From: JAKPPT01 sp964630305
GTDB taxonomy: Bacteria > Spirochaetota > Spirochaetia > Treponematales > UBA12059
Length of the DNA stretch: 14,364 bases
NCBI GenBank assembly: GCA_964630305.1
Contig: CAZVTR010000050.1
Coordinates: forward strand, 1 to 14,364
Direction of reading: 5' to 3'
Within the stretch, counting starts at the first letter, position 1. Each line of letters opens with the position of its first letter. Positions 12,797-14,364 of this stretch are shown piece by piece. A model generated the notes under the pieces. That model was given only the letters and a program-made list of their open reading frames with translations. It did no database searches and was not told where the DNA came from. Both the position numbers and the translations under genes were made by a program.

Positions 12797-14364
12797 TTAA
12801 AGCTTCATATTTTGTTTAAATTGGTTTATAAGCCTGGTAAACTCATCACAAGCAGCCTGAATTGGCGCTGATGTAGTCATGTCGACGCCTGCAACTTTGA
12901 GTGCTTCGATGGGGAAACGTGATCCTCCAGAAGACAGAAATTTGAAATAGTTTTCTTTCGCGCCAGGTTCTCCGGACATGACTTTTTTAGCAAGAGCAAT
13001 AGATGCTGAAATGCCAGTTGAATATTTATAAACATAGAATGCGCCATAGAAATGAGGAATGCGCAAGCATTCAAGATCGCTTACAGTTTCAAACTTCATA
13101 GCAGGACCAAAATATTTCTCCAATAATTTGCGATAGGTTGTGCGTATTGCGTCTACTGTGAGCGGTTCCCCGCTTTCAAGCATGTTGTGTGCCTTGTATT
13201 CAAATTCTGCAAACATGGTTTGGCGGAAAAGTGTTGCAAGAATATCATCAATTCTGCTTGAAAGAAGATAATTTTTTAACGCCTGATCGTTTGTATTGTT
13301 GTACATATATTCAAACAAAAGAGCTTCATTAAAGGTGCTTGCAACTTCTGCTTCGAATATTGTGTAGTTATAGTGCATAAAAGGGTTGTTTCGAGCGCTG
13401 TACCAGCTGTGCATAGAGTGTCCGCCTTCATGCGCCATGGTAAAGACATCGCGGAGCACATCTTGTTTAAAATTCATCATAATATAGGGGTCGCTCGTAT
13501 AAGAACCCCAGGAAAAAGCGCCTGAGCGTTTCCCTTTATTTTCATATCTATCTGCCCATCCGTGGAGTAAACCATTTTTGAGTGTGGAGACATATTCCTC
13601 GCCAAGTGGTGCAAGCGCTTTGGCAATAACATCAACAGCTTGTTCCCATGTATGTTCAACCTTGACGCTGTCTACAAGCGGGACATATACATCGTAATGC
13701 TTGAGTTCATCAAGTTTAAGTATTCGCTTGCGGAGTTCATAGTATTCATGCAGCGCAGGGAGATTGTTGCTTACGGTAGCAATGAGGTTGTCATAGACCG
13801 ATTCGGGCACGTCGTCTTCAAATAATGGCTGTGCGCGGCATGATGAAAATTTTCTTACCTTTGCATTGTAATAATCGAGTTTGCAGGAGCCAGAATAGAG
13901 CGCAGCAAGCGTGTTTTTATGTTTATCAAATTGCTCATAAAACTGCTTGTATGCTTTTTCGCGGATGCTCCTGTCTTTGCTATGGAGGAAGCTCGAATAT
14001 GTTGATTGAGAAAGCGGGCGAGGACCTTCTGGAGTATCAATAGTACCAAAGTCCATATCAACATTGGTGAGAACACTGAACGCTTCGCTTGGCGTTGTAG
14101 CTGCATCCATAGCAAGCGCTAAGAGCCGCTCTTCATCTTCTGAGAGAATGTGCGGTTTGTTGCGAATAATTTTCTTTACAAAAATACGATATTCTTCAAA
14201 CTCAGACTGCTGCAGCCATTTTGTAAGAGATTCCTCCGGTATCTTTTGAATTTCTGGCACAAACCAGCTCCATGCGCCTTGCCCTTGAGTGGCAAGCATC
14301 ATGTATCGTCCAACTCTACTGCGGCTCTCAGAGTTGCCTTCGTCTTCGGTTAGTCTCAATTGCG
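12797..14364 (-). CDS. pepF: Oligoendopeptidase F (M3B family), N-terminus outside window
   Basis: About 521 residues are visible. The frame stays open to the right edge, so the TTG at 14359 is an internal Leu codon and roughly the first 80-90 residues of a usual 600-residue PepF are missing. The enzyme is a cytoplasmic zinc peptidase that degrades short peptides. Counting from that TTG, the zinc motif is HEGGH (310-314) in FTMAHEGGHSMHSWYS, and the third ligand is probably Glu338 in FEAEVASTFNEALL. Other family marks are GAFSWGSYTSDPYIMMNF (280-297) upstream of the motif and a C-terminal FLSSGGSRFPIEALKVAGVDM. It is the only gene on its transcript within the window and ends just before a strong terminator. 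Confidence 0.95.
   Translation of the reverse strand, partial: QLRLTEDEGNSESRSRVGRYMMLATQGQGAWSWFVPEIQKIPEESLTKWLQQSEFEEYRIFVKKIIRNKPHILSEDEERLLALAMDAATTPSEAFSVLTNVDMDFGTIDTPEGPRPLSQSTYSSFLHSKDRSIREKAYKQFYEQFDKHKNTLAALYSGSCKLDYYNAKVRKFSSCRAQPLFEDDVPESVYDNLIATVSNNLPALHEYYELRKRILKLDELKHYDVYVPLVDSVKVEHTWEQAVDVIAKALAPLGEEYVSTLKNGLLHGWADRYENKGKRSGAFSWGSYTSDPYIMMNFKQDVLRDVFTMAHEGGHSMHSWYSARNNPFMHYNYTIFEAEVASTFNEALLFEYMYNNTNDQALKNYLLSSRIDDILATLFRQTMFAEFEYKAHNMLESGEPLTVDAIRTTYRKLLEKYFGPAMKFETVSDLECLRIPHFYGAFYVYKYSTGISASIALAKKVMSGEPGAKENYFKFLSSGGSRFPIEALKVAGVDMTTSAPIQAACDEFTRLINQFKQNMKL

Noticed and set aside
1..14364. CRISPR arrays, tRNA genes, insertion sequences, phage genes
   Set aside because: Read through for regular direct repeats, tRNA-like T-loops, transposase or integrase motifs and saw none; this was by eye, not by a covariance or repeat search.

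Overview
This is a low-G+C bacterial segment with compact gene spacing. A Sec-type signal peptide, an inner-membrane ABC importer with a periplasmic binding protein, and a membrane-anchored diguanylate cyclase fit a diderm anaerobe. The mix of a LIV-type importer, DUF6485, DUF5714, a TPR/transmembrane protein and PepF resembles Spirochaetota (Treponema-like). That is an impression from protein style, not a demonstrated assignment.

Region 1 (1-7190, all + strand) is the most interesting part. It runs: end of a LIV-family substrate-binding protein, a 12-bp hairpin, livG, livF, livH, then livM fused in frame to a complete alpha/beta hydrolase. After a 94-bp gap come a cysteine-rich DUF5714 protein, a lipoate-protein-ligase-like protein and a small thioredoxin-fold protein with a T-x-x-C motif. 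The livG-F-H-M junctions overlap or nearly touch. The hydrolase keeps a perfect internal Shine-Dalgarno and ATG in the livM frame, so it may be made both as a LivM fusion and as a free enzyme. Importer plus hydrolase plus acyl-ligase suggests uptake, hydrolysis and attachment of a lipoate-like or other acyl compound. This is inference; no substrate can be read from the sequence.

Region 2 (7191-9544) holds a GTG-started membrane diguanylate cyclase with an intact product-inhibition site, a small DUF6485 protein on the opposite strand ending 3 bp away, and a small exported protein of unknown function. Region 3 (9518-12708) holds an MFS_3-type exporter on the minus strand whose 3' end overlaps that exported protein, a divergent OsmC-family protein, and a TPR protein with one membrane helix and a large extracytoplasmic part. 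The exporter and TPR genes lack a Shine-Dalgarno and have a -10 box so close to the ATG that near-leaderless mRNAs are likely.

Region 4 (12709-14364) has a strong bidirectional terminator, then an oligoendopeptidase F gene on the minus strand that runs off the right edge without its N-terminus. I saw no tRNA, rRNA, CRISPR array, insertion sequence or riboswitch. No gene-free stretch exceeds about 165 bp.
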